A stretch of DNA of 32,322 bases from Oscillospiraceae bacterium (GCA_009780985.1 WQYZ01000027.1:1-32322); one strand, 5' to 3'; counted from the first letter of the stretch, positions 23,723 through 32,156 are shown. Program-made: numbers and translations. The notes: generated from the letters alone by a model not told the origin.

Positions 23723-24037
23723 TTAATCGGAAATATACGGAATAAGCGCGATATATCTCGACCTCTTTACAGCGGTTGTGAGAAGTCTCTGATGTTTTGC
23801 GCAGTTGCCGGTTATGCGGCGGGGTAAAATTTTTGAACGCTCCGACAAAAATTTCTTTATTCTCGCCACGTCTTTATAATCTATATCATCAAGTTTTTCC
23901 GCGCAGAAAGCGCATACTTTTCTCTTTTTGCTCATACGCCGCATAGGGGCGTTACTATTACGGGAATTGTCTGTATTGTTACTTCTTTGTTCCCTTGTAT
24001 CTCTCGGTTCTCTTTGCTCTCTTGGTTCTCTGTCCAT
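23723..24037 (-). CDS. rpsR: 30S ribosomal protein bS18
   Basis: The last 70 residues of this 104-residue protein are canonical bS18: [11 protein letters not shown] (with the CxxC found in many Firmicutes), [30 protein letters not shown] and the C-terminal [10 protein letters not shown]. bS18 pairs with bS6 on the 30S platform. The N-terminal 32 residues are an unusual low-complexity tail rich in Arg, Glu, Asp and Asn ([18 protein letters not shown]). AAGGAGG precedes the ATG by about 13 nt; the internal Met32 and Met35 have no ribosome site, so the tail is likely translated. Last gene of rpsF-ssb-rpsR, followed by a terminator. Confidence 0.97.
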   Translation of the reverse strand: MDREPREQREPRDTREQRSNNTDNSRNSNAPMRRMSKKRKVCAFCAEKLDDIDYKDVARIKKFLSERSKILPRRITGNCAKHQRLLTTAVKRSRYIALIPYISD

Positions 24038-24081
24038 TTATTAATAAAAAGCCTCCTTTTTTTCAATTATTTTTATTCTGA

Positions 24082-24528
24082 TTAAAACGGCAAATCGTCG
24101 TCGGAACTGATTTCCTCAAATTTCGGGGCGGATTCATAGCTTGTGGAGTATGAAGAAGAACTTACAGAATTTGAATCCATTGCTGCGCCGCCCTCCGACG
24201 GATTTTTCGGTCCGACAAACGAGATTTCATCGGCTATGACTTCGACAGTGATGCGTTTTTTCCCTTCTTTATCTTCCCAGTTCCTCGACTGTATGGAACC
24301 GCATACCAATATCGACTTGCCTTTGTTAAAATATTTGGCGACAAATTCAGCCTGCGTTCTCCAGGCGACTATGTCTATAAAATCAGTTTGCTGAGCTTCT
24401 CCTGCTTTTACGAATCTGCGACCGACGGCAATTCTGAAAGAGCAGACGTTTACTCCGCTTGGAGTGGTTTTCAGTTCAGGATCGGCAACCATATTGCCTA
24501 TCAGTATAACCTTATTAAAACTTGCCAA
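24082..24528 (-). CDS. ssb: Single-stranded DNA-binding protein
   Basis: A 148-residue SSB with an N-terminal OB fold (MASFNKVILIGNMVADPELKT at the start, FRIAVGR, FIDIVAWR, KSILVCGSIQSRNWED) and a disordered Ser-rich linker ending in the acidic tip DDDLPF that binds partner proteins such as RecO and PriA. It coats ssDNA in replication and repair. The start codon is TTG, 8 nt after GGGAGG. Its place between rpsF and rpsR is the classic Gram-positive arrangement. Confidence 0.97.
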   Translation of the reverse strand: MASFNKVILIGNMVADPELKTTPSGVNVCSFRIAVGRRFVKAGEAQQTDFIDIVAWRTQAEFVAKYFNKGKSILVCGSIQSRNWEDKEGKKRITVEVIADEISFVGPKNPSEGGAAMDSNSVSSSSYSTSYESAPKFEEISSDDDLPF

Positions 24529-24583
24529 CTTTTTAACCTCCCAATTAAAAATTTACAAATCTGCTTAATAAATTATTTATAAA

Positions 24584-24874
24584 TTATTTTTTTACAATAA
24601 TAGAACGCAGAATCGTATCCGTGATATTAAAGATACGACCAAGTTCTATGGGAAACTGAGGTTCAGAGCTGAAGTTAATTAAAACGTAATATCCCTCTTC
24701 AAAATCCTGAATAGGATATGCAAGTCTTTTTCTTCCCCATTCCGCCTTTTCAGTCACTGTTCCGTTTGCCGAAATCAAATCCGTAAACTTTGCTATAGCC
24801 GAATTTATGCCTTCATCGCCTATATCGGGGTTTACGATAAAAAGAGTTTCGTAATTGGAAATAACATTACCCAT
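24584..24874 (-). CDS. rpsF: 30S ribosomal protein bS6
   Basis: A 96-residue bS6 with the ferredoxin-like fold signatures YETLFIVNPD, WGRKRLAYPIQDFEEGYYVLINF and a C-terminal ITDTILRSIIVKK. The ATG at 24874 is chosen because AAGGAGG lies 11 nt upstream; the in-frame GTG at 24886 is inside that ribosome site. It is the first gene of the operon, with a consensus promoter about 150 nt upstream and a structured leader. Confidence 0.97.
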   Translation of the reverse strand: MGNVISNYETLFIVNPDIGDEGINSAIAKFTDLISANGTVTEKAEWGRKRLAYPIQDFEEGYYVLINFSSEPQFPIELGRIFNITDTILRSIIVKK

Positions 24875-25026
24875 AGTGCAATACACCTCCTTATGGACAT
24901 CAGACCCGATTTATATAAATATACTCGGGTAAGGAATAAAATTAAATATAGAGCCGGCTTACCGGCGACATTTTGAATATGCTCTAAAATTAAGAATTAA
25001 GAATTTTTAATTTTTTCAGTATATTT
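24875..25026 (-). promoter_or_regulatory. Structured rpsF leader, possible bS6:bS18 autoregulatory RNA
   Basis: The 150-nt leader between the promoter and rpsF contains two clear hairpins on the minus strand: GCCGG-loop-CCGGC (24953-24966) and ACCCGA...TCGGGT (24904-24930), the second ending about 16 nt before AAGGAGG. rpsF leaders in many bacteria bind the S6:S18 complex through a hairpin with an exposed CCG. The position fits; I cannot confirm the exact motif by eye. Confidence 0.4.
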
Positions 25027-25032
25027 AAGAAT

Positions 25033-25061
25033 ATTATACAGCATCTGGCGTTTAATGTCAA
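25033..25061 (-). promoter_or_regulatory. Consensus promoter of the rpsF-ssb-rpsR operon
   Basis: Minus strand TTGACA (25056-25061) and TATAAT (25033-25038) match the consensus exactly with a 17-bp spacer. The gap 24887-25253 holds this promoter, the rpsF leader and a divergent promoter at 25141. Confidence 0.9.
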
Positions 25062-25140
25062 TAGAAAAACCGTAAAAAATAAAAAAATTTGCAATCAATT
25101 TGGTAAATATCCAAAAGATTAGAAAAAAAGAAAAAACAAC

Positions 25141-25169
25141 TTGACTAAAACCACAATATGGGATATAAT
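25141..25169 (+). promoter_or_regulatory. Promoter of the Gfo/Idh/MocA-SLOG pair
   Basis: TTGACT (25141-25146) and TATAAT (25164-25169), 17-bp spacer. It aligns with the promoter at 18538 over about 41 positions with roughly 32 matches, including the AAA after the -35 and TTTA-n-GCATAAA after the -10. Confidence 0.82.
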
Positions 25170-25253
25170 TTAAGCATAAAAAAGCAAGAGTGGTGATGGA
25201 AATTACTTAAAATTTTATAATGATATAATAAATTCAATTAATGAGAGGAAAAT

Positions 25254-26414
25254 ATGAAATATAAAAAAAATATCAATTTAGCCGTAATCGGCACGGGATT
25301 TATGGGAAGAACTCACAGTTATTCTGCGATTAATCTACCGTTTTTCTATGATAACCTGCCATTCAAGCCCGTTTTGCACACAATCTGTTCGAGAGATAAA
25401 GAAAAAGGAGAAACAATCAAAAATGACTGGGGATTTGCCTATTCGGAAACTAATATAGATGAAATACTCGCAAACAATGAAATCGACGTCATTGATATAT
25501 GCACGCCGAATATTTATCATCTTGACGTTATATTAAAAGCTCTTGAAGCAGGCAAAAATATTTACTGCGAAAAACCGCTTGTCATATCGCATGAGCAGGC
25601 TAATAAAGTTATAAAAAAATTAGAGAGCGTGAAAAGTAAAAATATATGCGCCGTAGTTTTCCACAATAGATTTTCACCTGCCATTCTCCGCGCAAAACAA
25701 TTAATTCAAGAGGGCAGAATCGGCAGGATAATCTCTTTTAGATGTTTATACCTGCACAATTCAAATATAGATTTAAATAAAAACGCCGGCTGGAAACAGG
25801 ACATAAATATCGGAGGCGGCGGGGTTTTATTTGATTTGGGTTCTCACGCTATAGATTTGGTCAGATTTTTGTGCTGCGACACAAGCGATATTACCGGAAT
25901 ATTCGGGACGTCGCAGATTTTCTTCCCCGTAAGAAAAGGAAGAAACGGAGAAGAATGGCATACAAATGCAGATGAAGCGTTTTATATCACAGCTAAATTA
26001 AATAACGGCGCAGTCGGCACAATAGAGGCAAGCAAACTCGCAACCGGTACAAATTCGGATTTATCAATCGAAATATACAGCGAAAAAGGCGCGTTAAAAT
26101 ATTCTCTTATGCAGCCGAATTATTTGGATTTTTACGACAATATAAAACCCGACGGCGATTTCGGCGGGGAAAGAGGATTTACAAAAATAGAGTGCGTCCA
26201 GAGATACCAGAAACCCGGTAATGTATTTCCCGGAGGAAAATCGCCGGTAGGCTGGCTCAGATTTCATATGCACAGCTATTATTTATATCTTGAAAGCGTA
26301 TATAACAATAAATTATCAGACTTACTGCCGTCTTTTTATGACGGCGCGGCTGTGCAGAATATAATGGAAAAAGCGTACCTATCGGATAAAAATGGTCGCT
26401 GGGAGACGATTTGA
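25254..26414 (+). CDS. Gfo/Idh/MocA family NAD(P)-dependent oxidoreductase
   Basis: A 386-residue two-domain dehydrogenase. The N-terminal Rossmann fold begins NLAVIGTGFMGRTHSY (residues 7-22); YCEKPLVISHEQA near residues 103-115 contains the family's catalytic EKP lysine; the C-terminal alpha/beta domain has GGGVLFDLGSHAIDLVRFL, with the conserved D-x-x-x-H. Members oxidise or reduce sugars, inositols and glycosides, or assist C-C changes on sugar nucleotides; substrate unknown. GAGAGGA lies just before the ATG. It overlaps the next gene by 4 nt. The promoter resembles that of the GH78-like gene, hinting at joint use in glycoside breakdown. Confidence 0.92.
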   Translation: MKYKKNINLAVIGTGFMGRTHSYSAINLPFFYDNLPFKPVLHTICSRDKEKGETIKNDWGFAYSETNIDEILANNEIDVIDICTPNIYHLDVILKALEAGKNIYCEKPLVISHEQANKVIKKLESVKSKNICAVVFHNRFSPAILRAKQLIQEGRIGRIISFRCLYLHNSNIDLNKNAGWKQDINIGGGGVLFDLGSHAIDLVRFLCCDTSDITGIFGTSQIFFPVRKGRNGEEWHTNADEAFYITAKLNNGAVGTIEASKLATGTNSDLSIEIYSEKGALKYSLMQPNYLDFYDNIKPDGDFGGERGFTKIECVQRYQKPGNVFPGGKSPVGWLRFHMHSYYLYLESVYNNKLSDLLPSFYDGAAVQNIMEKAYLSDKNGRWETI

Positions 26415-26953
26415 GTATTGATATGATAGAAATAATAGAAACGGAAGAAAAAATAAAAACCTGCTGTTTTACCGGTCACAGACCCAAAGCCCTGCCTTGG
26501 GATTCTGACGAAAGCGATACCCGCTGTGGTGCTTTTAAATCAAAAGTAAAATTTACCGTGGAAAACCTGATTGTCGAGAGAGGATATAACAAATTTATTT
26601 CAGGAATGGCGATGGGTGCAGATACGATATGCGCGGAAATTGTGCTTATGCTCAAAAATATATATCCGTATATAAAATTGGAGTGCGCGGTGCCGAATCA
26701 TGCGTTCACCGACAACTGGGCGGTTGAGGATATCCGCCGTTACAGCAGTATTCTGACGAGGGCGGACCGCATAAAATTTGTGAGCGACAGCAGGATTTAC
26801 AGCAAGCGCGATTTAATGCTCAGAAATATATATATGGTAGATTCTTCGGAACTTGTGATTGCGGCGTATATAGACGGTGAAACCGGCGGGACAAAGAACA
26901 CTATAGATTACGCAGAATACAGACATAAAGAGGTTATAGTGATTGAGCCGTGA
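26411..26953 (+). CDS. SLOG-fold protein (DUF1273/YpsA-like)
   Basis: The 180-residue protein begins with CCFTGHRPKALPW, the hallmark of the DUF1273/YpsA branch of the SLOG superfamily, followed by FISGMAMGADTICAE and AYIDGETGGTKNTIDYA, which build a Rossmann-like pocket for nucleotide-type ligands. Relatives include DprA and LOG proteins; YpsA affects cell division in Bacillus and Staphylococcus, but the molecular role is unknown. The TTG start at 26411 overlaps the preceding TGA and is served by GGGAG 5 nt upstream; ATG at 26423 is the alternative. Co-transcribed with the oxidoreductase. Confidence 0.88.
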   Translation: MSIDMIEIIETEEKIKTCCFTGHRPKALPWDSDESDTRCGAFKSKVKFTVENLIVERGYNKFISGMAMGADTICAEIVLMLKNIYPYIKLECAVPNHAFTDNWAVEDIRRYSSILTRADRIKFVSDSRIYSKRDLMLRNIYMVDSSELVIAAYIDGETGGTKNTIDYAEYRHKEVIVIEP

Positions 26954-27013
26954 AATCATAAATTTTAAATGCGAATAACGATTTTATGAACAACGCAGAG
27001 AATTTTCACCAAC

Positions 27014-27209
27014 GCCCTCTTTAGTAAAGAGGGTGGCACCGCCGGACAATGCGAAAATTCATAAAATTACGTTGGATGCGGTGACGGGTGTTTTGTGCCC
27101 CCTTGCACACGCAATATCAAGGGACACAAAACACCCGTCACGCGGATTGAATGTCATACGATAAATCTTCAATAACATCTCGCGTGCCACCCTCTTTACT
27201 ACAGAGGGC
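27014..27209. repeat. Palindromic MITE-like intergenic repeat, copy B
   Basis: A 196-bp element with the same ends as the copy at 348-504: GCCCTCTTTAGTAAAGAGGG-TGGCAC left, GTGCCACCCTCTTT-n-AGAGGGC right. The inner inverted repeat is longer here, GTGACGGGTGTTTTGTGCCC at 27081-27100 pairing with 27121-27141. AAAATTACGT is also shared between copies. It fills most of the 308-nt gap 26954-27261, in which I see no gene. Confidence 0.82.
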
Positions 27210-27261
27210 AAAGAAAACAGTTCCGAGATAGGTCTAAAATACAAAAATAAAGGAGTTGGTT

Positions 27262-27903
27262 ATGAATTTAGTGAAAATCAAGCGGATTGCATTTGATGAA
27301 ATGTCTGAACAGGTTATGTGGAGCGGAGAAAAAGGCGGGAAATATTATCACGGCGAGCGCGTTGCAAAATTAGCGTTGACGCTGAAAAAGTACATATTGA
27401 CGAATGATAACGGCGACCATGATGATATTATGACAGTTGCCGCGTGGTTTCATGACGTTGCGCACGGCGGTGATGACCACGCACTCGCGGGAGCGGAAAA
27501 AGCAAAAATTTTTCTGGCGGATTATTGCACCGAATATGAAATGCATGAAATATACGATATAATGTACCGGCACGACGACAGAATTTCTGACAGAGATTCT
27601 TTTTCAGTATATGCAAAATTTCAGCAGGACGCAGACCACCTCGACCATTTCGGCACACATAATATTTTTACGGACTTTTTATACGCGTCGATTGACGGCA
27701 GAAATATTGTTAAAGTAATAGAAAATATGAAAGAGTGGCAAAAATCGTTAGACACGAAATATGAAAATGAACTGAATTTTGATATAAGCAAAAAGATATA
27801 CAGAGAGAAAATAAAATTTTTCCGCCTTTTTCTCGAACGGTTCAGCGTCGAGGGAACAGGCGGAATATGGAACGAAGAAATTATATGCGAGGGAAAAATT
27901 TAA
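27262..27903 (+). CDS. HD-domain phosphohydrolase
   Basis: A 213-residue HD-superfamily protein. Metal ligands follow the H...HD...D order: His30 in KYYHGERVA, His64-Asp65 in WFHDVAHGG and Asp125 in QQDADHLDHF. Relatives hydrolyse nucleotides or small phosphates; specificity is not evident. AAGGAG 6 nt upstream decides ATG 27262; the in-frame TTG at 27256 sits against that ribosome site. The stop directly abuts the ATG of the radical SAM gene, so it is probably the first gene of a three-gene operon. Confidence 0.87.
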   Translation: MNLVKIKRIAFDEMSEQVMWSGEKGGKYYHGERVAKLALTLKKYILTNDNGDHDDIMTVAAWFHDVAHGGDDHALAGAEKAKIFLADYCTEYEMHEIYDIMYRHDDRISDRDSFSVYAKFQQDADHLDHFGTHNIFTDFLYASIDGRNIVKVIENMKEWQKSLDTKYENELNFDISKKIYREKIKFFRLFLERFSVEGTGGIWNEEIICEGKI

Positions 27904-29781
27904 ATGATAAAACAAGAACACGAAAAAATACTGAAAAAAGTGCAGAAGCCCGCGCGTTACACCGGCGGGGAATACAACGAGATAATAAAAGACAAATCCA
28001 AAACCGACGTGCGGTTTGCCTTTGCTTTCCCGGATATGTACGAAATTGGCATGTCTAATCTTGGCATAAAAATACTGTCCGGCGTTATAAATAATCTTGA
28101 TTATGCGTGGTGTGAGAGAGTATATGCTCCGGCAAAAGATATGGCGGAACAGCTTACAGAAAATAATATTGATCTATACGCTCTCGAAAGCGGGGATTCT
28201 CTGCGGGAATTTGATTTTATCGGGTTCACTTTGCAGTATGAACTCTGCTACTCGAATGTTTTATATATGCTGAATCTGGCGCATATTCCTTTATTGGCAA
28301 GCGAGCGCGGCGAAGATTTCCCGATTATAATAGCGGGCGGACCGTGCACATATAATCCCGAACCTGTCGCGAATTTCTTCGATTTGTTCGTAATCGGCGA
28401 GGGTGAAGATGTTATCGTTGAGTTAATGGATTTATATCGCGAACATAAAAAAAATAAAGATTTCAACAAACAGAAATTTTTATCGGAATGCGCGAAAAAA
28501 ATCGAGGGGATTTATGTGCCGTCTTTATACGACGTCGAGTATAAAATCGACGGGAAAATCAAATCTTTTACGCCGAAAGACGGCAATTTACCCATAGTCG
28601 TAACAAAACGCATAATCGCGGACTTTGACAGCGTTTATTTCCCGACAAATCCGGTTGTGCCGAATATCGATATTGTTCATGACAGAATAACCCTCGAAGT
28701 TTTCCGAGGTTGTATACGAGGGTGCAGGTTTTGTCAGGCGGGATTTGTTTACAGACCGACCCGCGAGCGTTCGGCTGAAAAATTAAATCAAATCGCGCTT
28801 GAATCTTACAAAAATACGGGATATAACGAAATTTCCCTCGCTTCTCTGTCAATCAGCGACTACACAGAGTTATACGGTCTGACCGATAAACTCACAGACT
28901 GGACGGATAAATGCAGCGTGAATTTATCCTTGCCGTCAATGCGCATAGACGCTTTTACGCAGGAGCTATTAGACAAAACGTCGAGCGTCCGGCAAAGTAC
29001 CCTGACTTTCGCGCCCGAAGCCAGTTCGCAGAGGCTGAGAGATATAATAAATAAAAATCTGACTGAACAGGATATAGAAGAAACGATAAAAATCGCGTTT
29101 AATTCGGGCAGAAGCAGTATAAAATTATATTTTATGCTCGGACTTCCCGGGGAAACCGACGAAGATATAATAGAAATAGCGAATCTTGCAAAAAAAACCG
29201 TAGGTTTATACTACAAGCGCGAAAATAAACAAAGAAACAAAGGTTTGACTGTGACAATCAGTGTCGCTTCGTTTGTGCCAAAATGCCATACGCCGTTTTG
29301 TTTTGAGAGGCAAAATTCATATGACGAACTGATACGCAAACAGAAACTGCTGAAAAGCGAAATCAACTCAAACAAAATAAAATACAATTATCACGACGCA
29401 AAAATTTCCAAACTTGAAGCCGTATTTGCGAGAGGGGACAGAAAGCTGTCGAATGTTTTGCTTGAGGCTGTGAAACTCGGCGCATGTTTCGACGGCTGGG
29501 ACGAATTGTTTGATTTTGAACTTTGGCAGAAAGCGTTTGAGAACTGCGGCTTAAAAATGGAGGATTACGCCGAGAGGGTATATTCATACGACGATGTTCT
29601 TCCGTGGGATTTTATAGACGTCGGCGTATCGAAAGAATTTTTTATCGAAGAACACAAAAAAGCAAAATCCGGCAAAGTCACGAATAACTGCCGCGAACAA
29701 TGCATGTACTGCGGAGCAAGCGTTTTTATGTCAGATAAAAATAACGAGGGAGGCGAACGGTGTTGCTGTCCGAAAATATAA
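27904..29781 (+). CDS. TIGR03960-type radical SAM protein with B12-binding-like N-terminus
   Basis: A 625-residue protein with an N-terminal B12-binding-like Rossmann region (FAFPDMYEIGMSNLGIKIL near 38-56, IIIAGGPCTYNPEP near 140-153) and a radical SAM barrel carrying C270-x3-C274-x2-C277 (CIRGCRFC). The C-terminal part has a cysteine-containing tail (CREQCMYCGA, then CCCPKI). This is the TIGR03960 family, nearly always paired with the DUF2344 protein encoded next; the reaction is unknown, and tRNA or ribosome modification has been suspected. It begins immediately after the HD gene stop and overlaps the next gene by 22 nt. Confidence 0.93.
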   Translation: MIKQEHEKILKKVQKPARYTGGEYNEIIKDKSKTDVRFAFAFPDMYEIGMSNLGIKILSGVINNLDYAWCERVYAPAKDMAEQLTENNIDLYALESGDSLREFDFIGFTLQYELCYSNVLYMLNLAHIPLLASERGEDFPIIIAGGPCTYNPEPVANFFDLFVIGEGEDVIVELMDLYREHKKNKDFNKQKFLSECAKKIEGIYVPSLYDVEYKIDGKIKSFTPKDGNLPIVVTKRIIADFDSVYFPTNPVVPNIDIVHDRITLEVFRGCIRGCRFCQAGFVYRPTRERSAEKLNQIALESYKNTGYNEISLASLSISDYTELYGLTDKLTDWTDKCSVNLSLPSMRIDAFTQELLDKTSSVRQSTLTFAPEASSQRLRDIINKNLTEQDIEETIKIAFNSGRSSIKLYFMLGLPGETDEDIIEIANLAKKTVGLYYKRENKQRNKGLTVTISVASFVPKCHTPFCFERQNSYDELIRKQKLLKSEINSNKIKYNYHDAKISKLEAVFARGDRKLSNVLLEAVKLGACFDGWDELFDFELWQKAFENCGLKMEDYAERVYSYDDVLPWDFIDVGVSKEFFIEEHKKAKSGKVTNNCREQCMYCGASVFMSDKNNEGGERCCCPKI

Positions 29782-30506
29782 ATTCTGCGAATTTATCATA
29801 TAAAAATTTCAGAATAAAATTTGAGAAAACCGGCGTTGCTAAATATATATCGCATCTTGATTTAAACAGAATATTTTCGAGGGCGATTATAAGAGCAGAA
29901 ATAAAAATCGCATACTCTGAGGGATTTAATCCCCACCCAAAAATAGCGTTTGTCTCGGCTCTGTCGCTTGGAACGGAAAGTTTCTGTGAATTTGTGGATA
30001 TAAAAATTATCGATGTTGACAACGTTTCTGAATCCGACATATTTAACAAACTTAAAAATGTTTTCCCGTTGGGGATAAATATAAAAGAAGCATATGCCCC
30101 AAATTTGGACTTTAAATATATTGACAGTACAAGATTTTATATATTTGTGAAATCAAACGGTTTTGAAGCCGGCGAGTTGAACGAATTGTTTTCAGGGGAC
30201 GTCTTCGTTGAAAAAAAACCGGGATTGAGTGTAAATTTAAAAGATTATATCTGCGAAATCGACGTGTCGCAGGATTACAATGAACTTCTGCTTGTTCCCA
30301 TAAATTCGCCCACAGGCGAATTTGGTGGAACTGCGCGAAGTTCATTGAAGGAATATATAAAAATCGACGCTGTTGTAAAAACAAATCAAACGATGTTTCT
30401 AAACCCCGAAAATATAATCAAAGGCATAAACTCAAAATATAGCGCCGGAGATTATTTTATTCAAAAAGTAGAAATGTACGATAAAGATTTTAAAATTTTC
30501 AGATAG
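29760..30506 (+). CDS. DUF2344/TIGR03936 radical SAM-associated protein
   Basis: A 248-residue protein starting with FRIKFEKTGVAKYISHLDL and containing AYSEGFNPHPKIAFVSALSLGTES, signatures of TIGR03936/DUF2344, the obligate neighbour of TIGR03960 proteins. GTG at 29760 is the start, 6 nt after GGGAGG, and overlaps the radical SAM gene by 22 nt. In many Firmicutes the pair is followed by the RNase G gene and rplU; here neither follows. Near residues 189-196 the coding DNA contains the dispersed word also found between the tRNA-Leu genes, encoding GTARSSL in frame, so the element is either tolerated in the protein or derived from this gene. Confidence 0.92.
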   Translation: MLLSENINSANLSYKNFRIKFEKTGVAKYISHLDLNRIFSRAIIRAEIKIAYSEGFNPHPKIAFVSALSLGTESFCEFVDIKIIDVDNVSESDIFNKLKNVFPLGINIKEAYAPNLDFKYIDSTRFYIFVKSNGFEAGELNELFSGDVFVEKKPGLSVNLKDYICEIDVSQDYNELLLVPINSPTGEFGGTARSSLKEYIKIDAVVKTNQTMFLNPENIIKGINSKYSAGDYFIQKVEMYDKDFKIFR

Positions 30507-30543
30507 ATGACCCTATCTTCTGTCTCAACGCCCGGAACGCTGA

Positions 30544-30597
30544 GTTTGTTAATTTTAACAAACAAGTATAGAATTTATTTCCGTATTTTGATATAAT
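30544..30597 (+). promoter_or_regulatory. Extended -10 promoter with upstream palindrome for the ACT-butyrate kinase gene
   Basis: TGATATAAT (30589-30597) is an extended -10 element; the -35 region is weak. A perfect palindrome, GTTTGTTAA-tt-TTAACAAAC (30544-30563), lies just upstream of the -35 position. It has no T-run, so it looks more like an activator or repressor site than a terminator for the preceding gene. Confidence 0.45.
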
Positions 30598-30640
30598 TAC
30601 AAAAGTAAAAAAACTAAAAGATGGTAAGGATGGTGTGGGA

Positions 30641-32047
30641 ATGGATAAGAAAATCGAACGGGTGGAACTGACTGTGTTAAATAACCCCGGCGTGTTAGGC
30701 AGAGTAATAATACATATACGGCATGAGGGCTGGAATATAAAACGACTGTTTGTCGATGAAACAGAAAGCGGCAATTTATCGAAGATGGAAATAGATATTG
30801 AGGGGACGCATACAAAATTAGCGCAGGTAATGGAACGCCTGTTAAGCCTTGACTGCGTTGTCAGCATAAATATGACGCAGAACGGAGAAAAAGTAGTAAA
30901 ACAGCGGCATCAAAAAGAAACGGCAGATGTTTTGCCGGTGATCGCTGACGACAAAAAAGTTCACCCCAAGGAAAACGGAGTACACCGTATTCTGACAATC
31001 AATCCGGGATCAACGTCGACGAAGTTCGCAGTATATGACGACGAATCAGCCATATTCACACAGGTTATACGGCATGACAAGGATGATTTGTTACAGTATA
31101 AATCCATACTCGACCAAAGGAAATACCGAAAAGACTGTATACTTTCGTCTTTGGAGGAAGCGGGGATTGAGGAGCGGTCAATCGACGCCATTGCAGGACG
31201 CGGCGGATTACTGAAGCCGATCGAGAGCGGGACATATGTGATCAATAAGACGATGCTGGAGGATTTGCAGACTGCGACCGCTGCGATTCACGCGTCGGCA
31301 CTGGGAGCGATAATAGCGTCGGAAATCGCCGGCGATTTTTCCATACCGGCTTATGTGGTTGACCCGATTGTTGTAGACGAGATGGACCGAAACGCCAAAA
31401 TGACCGGAATGCCGGGAATAGAACGCTCAAGCGTATTTCACGCGCTGAACCAAAAAGCCATAGCGCGCCGCGTTGCGGAGAAAATCAATAAGCCGTACGA
31501 GAACGCGCGGTTTGTAGTCGCTCACCTCGGCGGAGGTATCACAGTTGGCGCTCACCGTTACGGGCGGGTAATCGATGTAAACGACGCGTTGTCCGGGGAG
31601 GGAGCGTTCACTCCGGAGAGGACTGGCGGGATTCCCGCTATACCGCTTATTAGAATGTGTTATTCGGGAGAGTATACAGAATCGGAAATGATAGACAAAG
31701 TATCGAAAAAGGGCGGTATGTTAGCCTATCTCGGGACAAACGACCTGCGCCTGGTACAGAAAATGATAAATGACGGCGATGAGTTCGCCGCGCTGGTCAT
31801 GGACTCCATGGCATATCAAGTATCCAAGGAAATCGGCGCAATGACGGCGGTTTTGGAGGGGAAAGTAGACGCGATAATACTTACGGGAGGGCTTGCATAC
31901 TCCAACCGCTTTACCGGAGCAATCAAACAGAGGGTAGACAATCTTGCGCCCGTGTACGTCTATGCCGGCGAAGATGAGATGTTCGCGCTCATGAGCGGCG
32001 TTTTAAGGGTGTTGAGGGGACAGGAAATTGCTTCCCGGTATGAATGA
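30641..32047 (+). CDS. buk: ACT domain fused to butyrate kinase
   Basis: A 468-residue chimera. Residues about 6-78 form an ACT domain close to that of acetolactate synthase small subunits (ELTVLNNPGVLGRVIIHIR, then a strand pattern ending VVSINM), which normally binds an amino acid such as valine. After a polar linker (79-115) comes a complete butyrate/branched-chain-acid kinase of about 353 residues: ILTINPGSTSTKFAVYDDE, the AHLGGGITVGAH loop, GRVIDVNDALSGEGAFTPERTGG and LTGGLAYSN. Butyrate kinases normally lack a regulatory domain, so allosteric control is inferred. No phosphotransbutyrylase gene is in the window. ATG at 30641 is 10 nt after AAGGA and preferred to the GTG at 30635. It stands alone between the DUF2344 gene and a second Gfo/Idh gene. 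Confidence 0.93.
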   Translation: MDKKIERVELTVLNNPGVLGRVIIHIRHEGWNIKRLFVDETESGNLSKMEIDIEGTHTKLAQVMERLLSLDCVVSINMTQNGEKVVKQRHQKETADVLPVIADDKKVHPKENGVHRILTINPGSTSTKFAVYDDESAIFTQVIRHDKDDLLQYKSILDQRKYRKDCILSSLEEAGIEERSIDAIAGRGGLLKPIESGTYVINKTMLEDLQTATAAIHASALGAIIASEIAGDFSIPAYVVDPIVVDEMDRNAKMTGMPGIERSSVFHALNQKAIARRVAEKINKPYENARFVVAHLGGGITVGAHRYGRVIDVNDALSGEGAFTPERTGGIPAIPLIRMCYSGEYTESEMIDKVSKKGGMLAYLGTNDLRLVQKMINDGDEFAALVMDSMAYQVSKEIGAMTAVLEGKVDAIILTGGLAYSNRFTGAIKQRVDNLAPVYVYAGEDEMFALMSGVLRVLRGQEIASRYE

Positions 32048-32098
32048 CAAATCGGTGATTAATAATACTAAGAGATCACGAACCGGATTTTATGCCCA

Positions 32099-32156
32099 TA
32101 GGGACAACAATAATGGTGTCCGATATATACGACGGTCACGATTAATCGTGACCCTA
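32099..32156. repeat. Double-hairpin intergenic repeat with TAGGG/CCCTA ends
   Basis: Ends TAGGG and CCCTA enclose GGACA (32102-32106) with TGTCC (32117-32121), and GGTCACGAT (32134-32142) with ATCGTGACC (32145-32153). Same layout as 21469-21540 but with different stem sequences. It lies in the 180-nt gap between the butyrate kinase gene and the last gene. Confidence 0.6.
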
